Shown here in pieces: positions 1-8,246 of a stretch of 21,807 nucleotides of DNA. Every line of letters begins with the position of its first letter. The stretch's first letter is position 1. The notes under the pieces are model-generated. The model was given only the letters and a program-made list of their open reading frames with translations. It made no database searches and was not told where the DNA came from. Location of the stretch: assembly GCA_964617765.1 (NCBI GenBank), contig CAZTZY010000054.1:1-21807 (forward strand), read 5' to 3'. The stretch is from CAZTZY01 sp964617765. GTDB taxonomy: Bacteria; Pseudomonadota; Gammaproteobacteria; Pseudomonadales; DT-91. The position numbers and the translations under genes are program-made.

Positions 1-24
1 ATATATGTTTATGCTAGAGGGTGA

Positions 25-33
25 ATTCTAGCA
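25..33 (-). promoter_or_regulatory. Extended -10 promoter element downstream of hflX
   Basis: Read on the minus strand this is TGCTAGAAT, an extended -10 element (TG-N-TAGAAT) pointing out of the left edge, towards the gene after hflX (hflK in the usual order; not in the window). No good -35 is visible, as expected for extended -10 promoters. The same 13-base string, ATTCTGCTAGAAT, lies before the cytochrome b561 gene at 20448-20460. The site is flanked by a 6-bp inverted repeat, GCTAGA (13-18) and TCTAGC (27-32). The promoter role is inferred. Confidence 0.4.
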
Positions 34-56
34 GAATGCCGCTTAAATTTAATGAA

Positions 57-1346
57 TTAACTGATAACAAATTTTTGCCAATCGATTGAAAGCTTTTTGC
101 TCAACCGATTAATTTCTGCCTGCGGAATATTTACACTCAGGATTACATTGCCTTTTTCGTCATAATTTTCAGCTTCTATCACACCCATCTCAAACAAAAG
201 TGCACGCAACTGGCCATATTGAGGCGGGAGACATATTTTTCCAAGCCACTGCCCATTCTCAAGAGCCATTCCAATCGCTTCATAAAGCTGCTCAATTCCC
301 ATACCTTCCTGAGCTGAAATCCAGACTCTTTCCGGCATACCCCCTTCATCGAAATCAATATGCGGCTCAACATTTCCCAATAAATCAATTTTATTATAAA
401 CCAGTATTTGTCGTTGCTTATCAGCGCCAATCTCCTGCAAAACCTTGTTCACTGCTTCGATATTATCATCACGCTCATCAGAAGCAGCATCGACAACATG
501 TAATAACAAGTCAGCCAATACCGTTTCTTCGAGTGTCGCCTTGAAAGCATCCACTAATTTATGTGGCAAGTGGCGAATAAACCCAACTGTATCAGCAAGA
601 ATCAATCCGCCAATATTCGGCAAATCGATACGGCGTAACGTAGGGTCTAGCGTGGCGAATAATTGATCGGCCACATAAACATCAGCACCCGTAATATAAT
701 TAAACAATGTGGATTTTCCGGCATTGGTATAACCCACAATCGATACAGTAGGCAACGCTGCACGGGTTCGCCCTCGACGACCTTGTTCACGTTGTTTTTT
801 GACTTTTTCCAGGCGGCCTTCGATAAAATCAATACGCACACGCAGTAATCTGCGATCAGTTTCCAACTGTGTTTCACCTGGCCCCCGCAAACCAATACCG
901 CCTTTTTGGCGCTCAAGATGCGTCCAACCACGCACCAAGCGTGTCGACATATGCCTTAGTTGCGCAAGTTCTACCTGCATTTTACCTTCATGTGTTAAAG
1001 CACGCTGGGCAAAAATATCAAGAATCAACCCAGTACGATCAAGCACGCGGCATTGAAACTCTTTTTCGAGGTTACGCTCCTGACTGGGCTTTAATGCGTG
1101 ATTGAATATTACGACATCTGCTTCTTCTGCTTTTACTAAATCACGGATTTCATCGAGTTTACCGCTGCCAATATAAGTTCTGGCATCCGGTCTGGCGCGC
1201 TTTGCAGTAACAATACTGATGATTTGTACGCCAGCAGAAATAGCCAGCTCAATAAACTCATCGAGGTCTTCCTGATCTTGCTGGGCATGAAAATCAATAT
1301 GCACAAGAACTGCTTTTTCTCCGCCTTCGGCGCGCTCAAAAAACAA
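57..1346 (-). CDS. hflX: Ribosome-associated GTPase HflX
   Basis: HflX is a GTPase that binds the 50S subunit and splits stalled or stressed ribosomes. The sequence shows the glycine-rich N-terminal HflX domain, the family signature RGWTHLERQKGG then RGPGETQLE near residues 139-162, and a G domain with P-loop GYTNAGKS at about 205-212, DTVGF as G3 and NKID as G4. The frame is open from a TTG at 1358, but I place the start at the TTG at 1346. It is preceded by GGAG with a 6-nt gap and gives MFFERAEGGEKAV, matching the N termini recalled for E. coli (MFDRYDAGEQAV) and Pseudomonas. Length is 429 aa, normal for the family. It is the last gene of the miaA-hfq-hflX run in this window, 109 bp after hfq. 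Identity is secure; the start is a reasoned choice. Confidence 0.95.
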   Translation of the reverse strand: MFFERAEGGEKAVLVHIDFHAQQDQEDLDEFIELAISAGVQIISIVTAKRARPDARTYIGSGKLDEIRDLVKAEEADVVIFNHALKPSQERNLEKEFQCRVLDRTGLILDIFAQRALTHEGKMQVELAQLRHMSTRLVRGWTHLERQKGGIGLRGPGETQLETDRRLLRVRIDFIEGRLEKVKKQREQGRRGRTRAALPTVSIVGYTNAGKSTLFNYITGADVYVADQLFATLDPTLRRIDLPNIGGLILADTVGFIRHLPHKLVDAFKATLEETVLADLLLHVVDAASDERDDNIEAVNKVLQEIGADKQRQILVYNKIDLLGNVEPHIDFDEGGMPERVWISAQEGMGIEQLYEAIGMALENGQWLGKICLPPQYGQLRALLFEMGVIEAENYDEKGNVILSVNIPQAEINRLSKKLSIDWQKFVIS

Positions 1347-1416
1347 GATTAACTCCAACGGATTACGCTAGATAATTTAATTCAGGGAGGTTAAGTATTT
1401 AGCAGGTACTTTGCAA

Positions 1417-1445
1417 GCATCGGGCCGTGATTTACAGCCCGATGC
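1417..1445 (-). terminator. Hairpin between hfq and hflX
   Basis: A perfect 9-bp stem (GCATCGGGC and GCCCGATGC) with an 11-nt loop starts 10 nt after the hfq stop codon. No U-run follows on the minus strand, so it is not a canonical intrinsic terminator. It may act as a 3'-end stabiliser or processing site for a short hfq mRNA, or as a partial terminator limiting read-through into hflX. The stem is directly visible; the role is inferred. Confidence 0.5.
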
Positions 1446-1455
1446 CAGTAGCGGT

Positions 1456-1707
1456 TTATTGCTGGGCTTCTTCTTCATCCATCTGCTCTATGGCTGGCAT
1501 ACGTATAGGACGAGATGGCACAACAGTGCTAATAGCGTGTTTATAAACCATTTGGCTGACAGTATTTTTTAACAAAATGACAAACTGGTCAAACGACTCA
1601 ATTTGGCCTTGCAGTTTGATGCCATTCACCAGAAATATTGACACTGGAACGCGCTCTTTGCGCAGAATGTTTAAATAAGGGTCTTGTAAGGTTTGCCCTT
1701 TTGACAT
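1456..1707 (-). CDS. hfq: RNA chaperone Hfq
   Basis: Hfq is the hexameric Sm-like chaperone that pairs sRNAs with mRNAs. The 83-residue protein keeps the whole core: Q8 and D9 on the proximal face, the rim patch R16-K17-E18-R19 (R-K-E-R rather than the E. coli R-R-E-R), NGIKLQGQIESFDQF as Sm1 with K31 and F42, and Y55-K56-H57 in Sm2. The C-terminal tail is short (about 15 residues, against about 35 in E. coli) and ends in the acidic tip DEEEAQQ, the kind of tip known to modulate RNA release. The ATG start has AGGAG at 1714-1718, 6 nt upstream. A small hairpin, CGCC(1721-1724)/GGCG(1732-1735), sits just before the Shine-Dalgarno sequence, possibly relevant to autoregulation. Confidence 0.98.
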   Translation of the reverse strand: MSKGQTLQDPYLNILRKERVPVSIFLVNGIKLQGQIESFDQFVILLKNTVSQMVYKHAISTVVPSRPIRMPAIEQMDEEEAQQ

Positions 1708-1778
1708 GATTTTCTCCTTTCGCCCTATAAAGGCGTGATAGGCTTCTTATGGCCAATTTAATAATGAGCTGGCATCTT

Positions 1779-1784
1779 ATTATA
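1779..1784 (-). promoter_or_regulatory. Putative hfq promoter (-10 TATAAT)
   Basis: On the minus strand this is a perfect TATAAT about 70 nt before the hfq ATG, in the gap after miaA. A matching -35 would overlap the last miaA codons around 1802-1808 and is poor. A dedicated hfq promoter within or after miaA is known from E. coli, which supports the reading. No transcription data were available. Confidence 0.4.
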
Positions 1785-1803
1785 GTTAAATAGAAAAACC
1801 CTT

Positions 1804-2805
1804 CTAAAGTGTCAAAGCCAATCGATTCTTAACAAGTTTTAAGGTTTTTTGCAATAATTGGCCTACCACCTCGCTTTTGGGTAGGCTCTCATCGCGACTA
1901 TCAGTATAGATCCAATTTACATCTTGCCAACTTCTCAGCCAGGTAAATTGTCTTTTTGCCAATTGCCGAGTGGCGGCAATCGCTTTTTCCTGCATAGTGT
2001 CATAATCGTACTCACCCTCAAAATAGCTCCACATTTGCCGATAACCTACTGCTCGAACGGATGGCATATGGGTATTGAGATCGCCACGCTCGTACAATGC
2101 CCGCACTTCGGCTTCAAATCCTTGTTCCAGCATTGCATGAAAGCGATTGGCAATACGTTGATGCACAATGGCGCGCTCAGAGGGGGCCAAGGCAATTTGT
2201 AGCACCTTATAAGTAAAAGGTTTTTTATTTAAGTGTTCTTCCTCACGCAGCTTTGTCATTGATACACCAGCAAGCCGATAAACCTCAAGTGCGCGCTGTA
2301 AGCGTTGCGGATCATTGGGATTTATCCGCGATGCTGAAACGGGATCAACCTGTTGTAACTGTTGATGCACATACGCCCAGCCGAATTGTTCGGCATCTTT
2401 TTCAATTTCTGCACGCACCAGCGGATCAGCCTCAGGCAAAACACTCAAACCTTCGAATAACGCCCGGAAATACAACATCGTACCCCCGACTAACAAGGGT
2501 ATTTTTCCGCGAGCAGTGATATCTGTCATTAACGCCAATGCTTCTTGACGAAACTGCGCAGCTGAATAACTTTGTGCTGGATCAATAATATCAACCAGAT
2601 GATGCGGATATTGTGCGCGCTCCTGCAAAGTGGGTTTGGCAGTACCAATATTCATACCGTTATAAATCAAAACTGAATCAACACTGATAATTTCGCAGGG
2701 CAAGACATCACACAAACGCATTGCTAAATCGGTTTTTCCAGAGGCTGTGGGGCCCATGATAAAAATGGCTGGTGGCAGGGCAAGAGGCGCTGAATCAGAC
2801 AACAA
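1804..2805 (-). CDS. miaA: tRNA dimethylallyltransferase MiaA
   Basis: MiaA transfers a dimethylallyl group to N6 of A37 in tRNAs reading UNN codons, the first step to ms2i6A. Visible are the P-loop GPTASGKT (18-25), the DSVLIYNGMNIGTAKP segment matching the family DS-x-Q/L-x-Y-x-G-M-x-IGTAKP signature, the GGTMLYF motif, and a C-terminal AVGYRQ helix followed by an RQLAKRQFTWLR tRNA-binding segment. The start is a TTG at 2805 that directly abuts the mutL TGA (2806-2808), with GAGG at 2813-2816 serving as ribosome-binding site. A second TTG follows at once (2802) and cannot be excluded. Length 333 aa is slightly above the usual 310-320. The tight junction implies translational coupling to mutL. 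Confidence 0.96.
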   Translation of the reverse strand: MLSDSAPLALPPAIFIMGPTASGKTDLAMRLCDVLPCEIISVDSVLIYNGMNIGTAKPTLQERAQYPHHLVDIIDPAQSYSAAQFRQEALALMTDITARGKIPLLVGGTMLYFRALFEGLSVLPEADPLVRAEIEKDAEQFGWAYVHQQLQQVDPVSASRINPNDPQRLQRALEVYRLAGVSMTKLREEEHLNKKPFTYKVLQIALAPSERAIVHQRIANRFHAMLEQGFEAEVRALYERGDLNTHMPSVRAVGYRQMWSYFEGEYDYDTMQEKAIAATRQLAKRQFTWLRSWQDVNWIYTDSRDESLPKSEVVGQLLQKTLKLVKNRLALTL

Positions 2806-4593
2806 TCACCGACCTCGCAAGAAAAGTTTATCGAGATCCTGCAATGAAAGCTGCGACCACGTAGGCCTGCCATGATTGCATTGGCCGCTGCGCTCAGTCG
2901 CTTCCATATCGCGCAACAATGCATTCATTTCTGGAATGCTTAATTGCCGGTTGGCACGCACTGAGCCGTGGCATGCCATCGTTGCTAACACTTCATCAAT
3001 AGCTGATTCAATACGCACAGATTGCCCATGAGTTATGAGATCGGCGAGAACATCACGTAACAATTGTTCTACTTTTGCACCCTGCAATAACACAGGAATC
3101 TCTCGAATCATGATGCATTCGGCACCAGCAACCTGCAATTCAAAACCCAATTGGCGAAACAAATCCTGATGCTGTTCTGCAAACTCCACTTCTTTTTCAC
3201 TTAATGCAATCGATTCAGGCACCAATAATGGCTGACTGCGCAAGCCTTGTTGATCACGCGCACACTTCATGCGTTCATACGTTATCCGTTCATGTGCAGC
3301 ATGCATATCAACCACAATAAGACCTTGTGCATTTTCTGCCAAAATATAAATCCCATGCAGTTGCGCAATGGCATAACCCAAAGGCGGCAAAATTTCATTC
3401 TCTTCGCGGGGCGCAATAGCTGTAGCTGTTATCCCATTGGAAAAAGTATTATACGCCGAAAATGTATCACGCACTTCGCGTTGCGTAGGCGATGACAGCC
3501 CTGACGCATAATTAAATGGTATGGTTTGCTGTGGAGCCTGTGAAAAAACCCTTGCTGAATCCGGGACAGACTCGGATTTATCCAGAGCATCCTGCGGGCG
3601 AATATCGGCAATACTTTTATTGATCGTGCGGAACAGGAAATCATGTACAGTGCGCCCATCCCTGAAGCGCACTTCGTGTTTGGTAGGATGTACATTCACA
3701 TCAACATTTTCAGCCGGCAATTTCAGATATAACACAAACGCAGAATGGCGATCATGGTACATGACATCGCGATACGCCTGTTTTACTGCATGAGCAACAA
3801 GGCGATCCCTGATAACCCTATCGTTAACATAGAAATGCTGTAAATCTGCCTGACTGCGCGAAAAGCTCGGTAAAGCTATCCAGCCAGACAACTCCATGCC
3901 ATGGATTTCTTTTTCTATATAAACGGCATTTTCCATAAACGCTGGACCACAAATAGCCGCTATACGCTGTTCTTTATCCTGCTGCGTTTTACAAGGTCTC
4001 AATTGATGGATAACGCGGCCATTATGGCGCAAGGTAAAACCCACTTCAAAACGGCTTAATGACTGGCGCTTGATCACTTCCAGCAAATGATTGAATTCTG
4101 TTTGTTCTGTGCGTAAAAACTTGCGGCGTGCCGGGGTATTAAAGAACAGGTCACGCACTACCACTGTACTGCCTTTTGGATGCGCTGCCGGCTGAATTTG
4201 CGCCTGCATATCACGCCCTTCGGTAAATACTTCCCAGGCACCTTCATTATTATTACTGATTAATGTTAATCGCGACACCGATGCAATACTCGCCAAAGCT
4301 TCTCCGCGAAAACCCAGCGTAGCGACAGATTCGAGATCATCAAGCGTAGTAATTTTACTGGTGGCATGGCGACTTAATGCCAGGGTCAGGTCATCCCTGG
4401 CAATACCACTACCATTATCACGCAGCTGTATCAGCTTTACCCCACCGGCTTCAACATCAATTTCAATTTGTGTAGCCCCTGCATCAAGGGCATTTTCAAG
4501 AAGCTCCTTAACAACAGAAGCCGGCCGCTCAACAACCTCACCTGCAGCGATTTGATTAGCAAGACGCGGACTGAGTATGTGTATACGCGACAT
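2806..4593 (-). CDS. mutL: DNA mismatch repair protein MutL, endonuclease type
   Basis: MutL links MutS mismatch recognition to strand incision. The N-terminal GHKL ATPase is complete: E30 and N34 in the ELLENALDAG motif, DNGSGI (59-64) and GFRGEAL (94-100). A linker of about 75 residues precedes the C-terminal dimerisation domain. That domain carries DMHAAHE (429-435), ACHGSVRA near 540 and CNHGRP (572-577). These correspond to the DQHA/DMHA-x2-E-x4-E, ACH-R and C-x-H-GRP metal-binding motifs of nickase-type MutL, which E. coli MutL lacks. QPLLVP near 454 fits the beta-clamp-binding motif. The ATG start lies 2 nt after the amiB stop and has no clear Shine-Dalgarno sequence, suggesting coupling. 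No mutH is in the window. Confidence 0.97.
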   Translation of the reverse strand: MSRIHILSPRLANQIAAGEVVERPASVVKELLENALDAGATQIEIDVEAGGVKLIQLRDNGSGIARDDLTLALSRHATSKITTLDDLESVATLGFRGEALASIASVSRLTLISNNNEGAWEVFTEGRDMQAQIQPAAHPKGSTVVVRDLFFNTPARRKFLRTEQTEFNHLLEVIKRQSLSRFEVGFTLRHNGRVIHQLRPCKTQQDKEQRIAAICGPAFMENAVYIEKEIHGMELSGWIALPSFSRSQADLQHFYVNDRVIRDRLVAHAVKQAYRDVMYHDRHSAFVLYLKLPAENVDVNVHPTKHEVRFRDGRTVHDFLFRTINKSIADIRPQDALDKSESVPDSARVFSQAPQQTIPFNYASGLSSPTQREVRDTFSAYNTFSNGITATAIAPREENEILPPLGYAIAQLHGIYILAENAQGLIVVDMHAAHERITYERMKCARDQQGLRSQPLLVPESIALSEKEVEFAEQHQDLFRQLGFELQVAGAECIMIREIPVLLQGAKVEQLLRDVLADLITHGQSVRIESAIDEVLATMACHGSVRANRQLSIPEMNALLRDMEATERSGQCNHGRPTWSQLSLQDLDKLFLRGR

Positions 4594-4595
4594 AA

Positions 4596-6101
4596 TTAGC
4601 GTCGGGCCGGTATTTTAAGTTCTTGGCCAATACGCACTTCATTGGAACTTAATTTATTATATTCGATTAATGAAGCCATACTTACCGAATATCGCATGGC
4701 AATATCCGACAATGTATCGCCTTTAGTCACAACATGCATCCCATCCAGAGACTGTTGACTTCCACTCCAGGCAATGTAGGTTCCTTCCGGCGCCTTACGT
4801 AAAAAATAATCATTAATACCGTGATAGATTGCATCAGCGAGTTTCTGCTGATATTGAGACGAGCTAAGTTTTTTAGCTTCATCATGATTAGAAATAAAAC
4901 CCGTCTCCACCAGTATTGATGGTATATCGGGTGTTTTTAATACGGCGAATGCTGCTTGTTCAACCTTATAACTGTGCAAGTGAGAAATATTTTTCATCTT
5001 GCGCAACACACCTGACCCTACTTCAAGGCTCGATTCCATTTTATAGGTCATGGATAAATCTATCAAAACTGACGATAAGACTGCATCTTTATCATCCAGG
5101 CTGACACCGCCCACTAAATCAGACTGGTTTTCCTTATCCGCCAAAAATTGTGCAGATGCCGAAGTAGCACCTTTTGATGATAACGCATAAACTGAGCTGC
5201 CATGCGCACTGGCACTGGTAAAGGCATCCGCATGAATAGATACAAACATATCGGCATTAGCCTTGCGGGCTATATCACGACGCTGGGTTAATCCAACATA
5301 ATAATCACTCTTGCGCACCAAGATAGCCTTGTAGCCACTTGCCTGATTAAAGTTTTCCAGCAGTTTTTGGGCTATTTGCAAAACCACATCTTTCTCGCGA
5401 ATTCTATCCGGGCCAATAGCACCTGGGTCTTCACCACCATGGCCAGCATCTATCGCAATAATCAAATCGCGTCGTCCCCTGCTTTCGGCCTGAGCATATT
5501 CTGCATTGTCTTTTTCGTCCTTAGTTTGGACAACTTGCTGTGTAATCGACGACTCTGGCAATGCTGTTACCGGTTTTACTGTTTTTACATCATGTGCGCT
5601 CAATAATTCATCAATGTCAGCTGGCTCAGCTTCAGCTTCAGTTACCGACGCCGACTTGCCAACTTGAGATTCCTCGCTAACCGACGATGGCTGATCAATT
5701 AAATCGATGACCAGACGATCATCCATAGGCGAATTTTTTTTCAGGAAAAAACTTTTCGCGGTTATTTTTTCTGCGAGGACTAACGTAATACGTAAATTGT
5801 TATTGCCTTGTGGTTCAGTACGAAAGCTGGCAATAGGAGTGCCTTTTAAGTTAACTTTATCAGGGCTTGTCAACATCACCGCATTCGTCACATCAAGCAC
5901 AACACGATAGGGGTTTTCCAATAATTGCATTTTGTGCTCTACCGGATTATCCAGATCAAACACAATGCGCGTACTGTCAGGCGCACGCCACAAACGTATA
6001 TCGTGAATATGTACACGTTCCTGAGTGACCGCAACAGACGCCAGGTTCAAGCCGATAATGCACAACAAAAGGGCTTTTACTGTTTGATAGTTCAATGACA
6101 T
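4596..6101 (-). CDS. amiB: N-acetylmuramoyl-L-alanine amidase AmiB with LysM
   Basis: This is a periplasmic zinc amidase that cuts the stem peptide from murein at the septum, normally activated by EnvC. The order is: signal peptide (hydrophobic segment about 9-24, AxA-like site), AMIN domain (about 30-135, septal targeting), acidic linker (about 140-205), Amidase_3 domain (about 213-432) and one C-terminal LysM (about 455-499). Zinc ligands are visible as H221 (DAGHGG), E236 (REKD) and H290 (SIHADAF), with catalytic E399 (VETGFIS). The insertion at about 309-370 matches the autoinhibitory helix region of AmiB/AmiC. Length is 501 aa. The ATG at 6101 has no obvious Shine-Dalgarno sequence. A 130-bp gap separates it from tsaE, so it may have its own promoter. 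Confidence 0.95.
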   Translation of the reverse strand: MSLNYQTVKALLLCIIGLNLASVAVTQERVHIHDIRLWRAPDSTRIVFDLDNPVEHKMQLLENPYRVVLDVTNAVMLTSPDKVNLKGTPIASFRTEPQGNNNLRITLVLAEKITAKSFFLKKNSPMDDRLVIDLIDQPSSVSEESQVGKSASVTEAEAEPADIDELLSAHDVKTVKPVTALPESSITQQVVQTKDEKDNAEYAQAESRGRRDLIIAIDAGHGGEDPGAIGPDRIREKDVVLQIAQKLLENFNQASGYKAILVRKSDYYVGLTQRRDIARKANADMFVSIHADAFTSASAHGSSVYALSSKGATSASAQFLADKENQSDLVGGVSLDDKDAVLSSVLIDLSMTYKMESSLEVGSGVLRKMKNISHLHSYKVEQAAFAVLKTPDIPSILVETGFISNHDEAKKLSSSQYQQKLADAIYHGINDYFLRKAPEGTYIAWSGSQQSLDGMHVVTKGDTLSDIAMRYSVSMASLIEYNKLSSNEVRIGQELKIPARR

Positions 6102-6146
6102 AAAATCGTGAAATTACCCTGAAAGAAAACCTGTATAATTGTATGT

Positions 6147-6166
6147 AAAAATCCGCAGGGATTTTT
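6147..6166 (-). terminator. AT-rich hairpin between tsaE and amiB
   Basis: AAAAATCC and GGATTTTT form an 8-bp stem with a 4-nt loop, about 65 nt past the tsaE stop and ending in a T-run on either strand. It could be a weak, bidirectional-looking terminator that separates tsaE from amiB. The only G-C content is two pairs, so strength is doubtful. Possible -10 hexamers near 6131-6143 just downstream would suit an amiB promoter, but they are not distinctive in such AT-rich sequence. Confidence 0.35.
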
Positions 6167-6231
6167 TCAAAAAAATAAACCAAACATGCGAAATCATCTA
6201 CTTTCAAGTCTCAATGCTGGGCTATGGATTG

Positions 6232-6690
6232 TCAAGCCAATGCACCAAGAAGCTTCTCGGCCTTAATCGTATAAGCCTTCATAATAATCCGTCGTTCTTC
6301 CTGGCCTTCGCGTAAAATAGTCACTAGCATATCTGCCACCGGCAAATGGCCCTGGCCAAAACTCGGCCACTCCACCAAACATAATGCATCATTGGTGAAA
6401 TAATCCCGAATACCGATAAATTCCAGCTCTTCAGGATCACGCAAACGGTAAAGGTCAAAGTGGAATACAGGCATTCTGGTGTCTGCATAAGATTCCACCA
6501 AAGTGTATGTTGGGCTTTTCACTGCACCTGCATGCCCTAATGCCTGAATTATTCCACGACTAAATGTGGTTTTACCTGCCCCCAGATCGCCCTCAAGATA
6601 TACCACTAACCCTGGCATTGAAGCTTGTGCAATATCACTGGCCAATTGCAACAGTGCCTGCTCATTCAGCTGCAAAAATTCTCTTTGCAT
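6232..6690 (-). CDS. tsaE: tRNA threonylcarbamoyladenosine biosynthesis ATPase TsaE
   Basis: TsaE is the P-loop ATPase that works with TsaB-TsaD to load threonylcarbamoyl onto A37 of ANN-decoding tRNAs (t6A). The P-loop GDLGAGKT is at 34-41. SPTYTLVE, the HFDLYRL motif, DPEELEFIGIRDYF and LVEWP follow in family order. The frame is open from a GTG at 6699 that would overlap nnrD, but I choose the ATG at 6690. It lies 2 nt after the nnrD stop, has AGAG about 8 nt upstream, and gives 152 aa, close to the 153 aa of E. coli TsaE. Confidence 0.96.
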   Translation of the reverse strand: MQREFLQLNEQALLQLASDIAQASMPGLVVYLEGDLGAGKTTFSRGIIQALGHAGAVKSPTYTLVESYADTRMPVFHFDLYRLRDPEELEFIGIRDYFTNDALCLVEWPSFGQGHLPVADMLVTILREGQEERRIIMKAYTIKAEKLLGALA

Positions 6691-6692
6691 TA

Positions 6693-8183
6693 TTAACACT
6701 CTACTGAATTTATTAATTGCCTGATAACAGCGGTAAGATCACTTGCCAGCAATCCACGCATACCATTCTTCTGAACCTCAATATCAGCAGCCCTGGAATG
6801 CAAGGCCACAGCCAGTTTCGCAGCATTTCCCGAAGAAAAACCCTGGGCCAGTAAACTGCCCATAAGGCCACTTAACACATCCCCCATACCGCCTGAAGCC
6901 ATGCCGGGATTTCCATACGAACAGAGAGACAATCTATCCTCACAGGCGATAATAGTACCTGCACCTTTAAGAATAACCGTAGCTCCATACTGCTTTTGCA
7001 GTTTTTGTGCAGCAGCAAACCGGTCTGCACCAATTTCTCCAACCGACACACCTAACAACCTTGCCGCTTCTCCCGGATGCGGCGTCAATATCCACTGTCC
7101 CGGAAATGGCGATCTGACTACCCTTCCTTCACTAAGGATATTCAATGCATCGGCATCGACTACCATGGGCAAGCCACTTGCCGATGCACGATACAACATT
7201 TGCTCTGCCCAGGGGTTCTTGCCTAGACCAGGCCCAACCACCACAATCGTTGCTGCTCCCAACAATGCATCAATATCATGAATAGAAGTGACTCCATGCG
7301 CCATGATCTCTGGCCGACGACTCACGATTGCCGGCACATGCTCTGGCAAGGTGGCTACCGATACCAACCCGGCTCCAGTGCGTGCGCACACTTCCGCAGC
7401 CATTAATACCGCACCCGCCATTCCCTTGTTACCGCCAATCACCAGCACATGCCCAAACAAGCCTTTATGCGCATTACGTGGTCGTTGAGGCAGAAGGGAT
7501 AATAAGGATTCTATTTTTAAAAGCTCAACACCGGCACCCATCTTGTCATATAACTTTCTTGGCACTGCCAGTTCATCGATGTATACCTCACCGCAACATT
7601 CGACTCCTTTATCTGTGTATAGACCGCGTTTTGCAGCTATAAAGGTCAGGGTTTTTTCCGCCTTTACCGCATCTCCTAACACTTCTCCTGTATCAGCACA
7701 TAATCCGGAAGGAATATCCAATGCCAGCACTGGCCGATGCGCGGCATTTATCCACTGGATAATCTCTGCAGCGGATTGACGCACTGGCCCTACAAGACCA
7801 ATACCTAAAAAAGCATCAACAATAATCCCTCGCTTTATGGTCTGGCTGGTATCTACAGGAATGATTTTGACGCCCTGCATCTGCGCATCCACATAGGCGC
7901 ATTCCGCTTCACCCAGATATTTTTTGGCATCCCCCGACAAATGCACGGTAACATCGCGCCCCTGCAAATGTGCAAGACGAGCTACCACCAACCCGTCACC
8001 GCCGTTATTTCCCAGCCCACAAACCACATGGATGGGCTCTGTTATTGACCACAACTTGCTCAACAGATCAAAAGCCGCCCTTCCTGCCAGAGACATCAGT
8101 GCGTAACCGGCAATGCCACTTTCTATAGCAAAAAAATCTAAATCTCGACATTGTTTGGCTGTATATAATATGGTTGGCTGCAT
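6693..8183 (-). CDS. nnrD: Bifunctional NAD(P)HX epimerase/dehydratase
   Basis: This fused repair enzyme (YjeF family) epimerises hydrated NAD(P)H and dehydrates the S form using ADP, restoring damaged cofactors. The N-terminal YjeF_N Rossmann domain shows GLGNNGGDG (56-64). The C-terminal ribokinase-like dehydratase shows VVDADALN, LTPHPGE and GNPGMASGGMGD (424-435). Length 496 aa is typical for the fusion. The frame extends to a TTG at 8228, but the ATG at 8183 is preferred. It has AGGA 9 nt upstream and starts MQPTILYTAKQCR, where family members begin. It is first in the leftward cluster and divergent from queG across 63 bp. Confidence 0.95.
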   Translation of the reverse strand: MQPTILYTAKQCRDLDFFAIESGIAGYALMSLAGRAAFDLLSKLWSITEPIHVVCGLGNNGGDGLVVARLAHLQGRDVTVHLSGDAKKYLGEAECAYVDAQMQGVKIIPVDTSQTIKRGIIVDAFLGIGLVGPVRQSAAEIIQWINAAHRPVLALDIPSGLCADTGEVLGDAVKAEKTLTFIAAKRGLYTDKGVECCGEVYIDELAVPRKLYDKMGAGVELLKIESLLSLLPQRPRNAHKGLFGHVLVIGGNKGMAGAVLMAAEVCARTGAGLVSVATLPEHVPAIVSRRPEIMAHGVTSIHDIDALLGAATIVVVGPGLGKNPWAEQMLYRASASGLPMVVDADALNILSEGRVVRSPFPGQWILTPHPGEAARLLGVSVGEIGADRFAAAQKLQKQYGATVILKGAGTIIACEDRLSLCSYGNPGMASGGMGDVLSGLMGSLLAQGFSSGNAAKLAVALHSRAADIEVQKNGMRGLLASDLTAVIRQLINSVEC

Positions 8184-8212
8184 ACGATGGATTCCTGAAA
8201 TATTCCAGACTT

Positions 8213-8221
8213 TGCCATAAT
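8213..8221 (+). promoter_or_regulatory. Putative queG extended -10 element
   Basis: TGCCATAAT (TG-N-CATAAT) lies in the 63-bp divergent gap between nnrD and queG, about 26 nt before the queG ATG. It would give a leader of roughly 19 nt. No Shine-Dalgarno sequence is evident before queG. The leftward nnrD promoter must lie in the same gap or inside queG but cannot be assigned. Confidence 0.3.
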
Positions 8222-8246
8222 AAGACAAAGCGCAAATCTAACCCCT

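Noticed and set aside
5977..6207. 76-codon leftward frame across the tsaE-amiB gap
   Set aside because: It overlaps the start of amiB out of frame, crosses a hairpin, and its composition follows AT-rich intergenic DNA.
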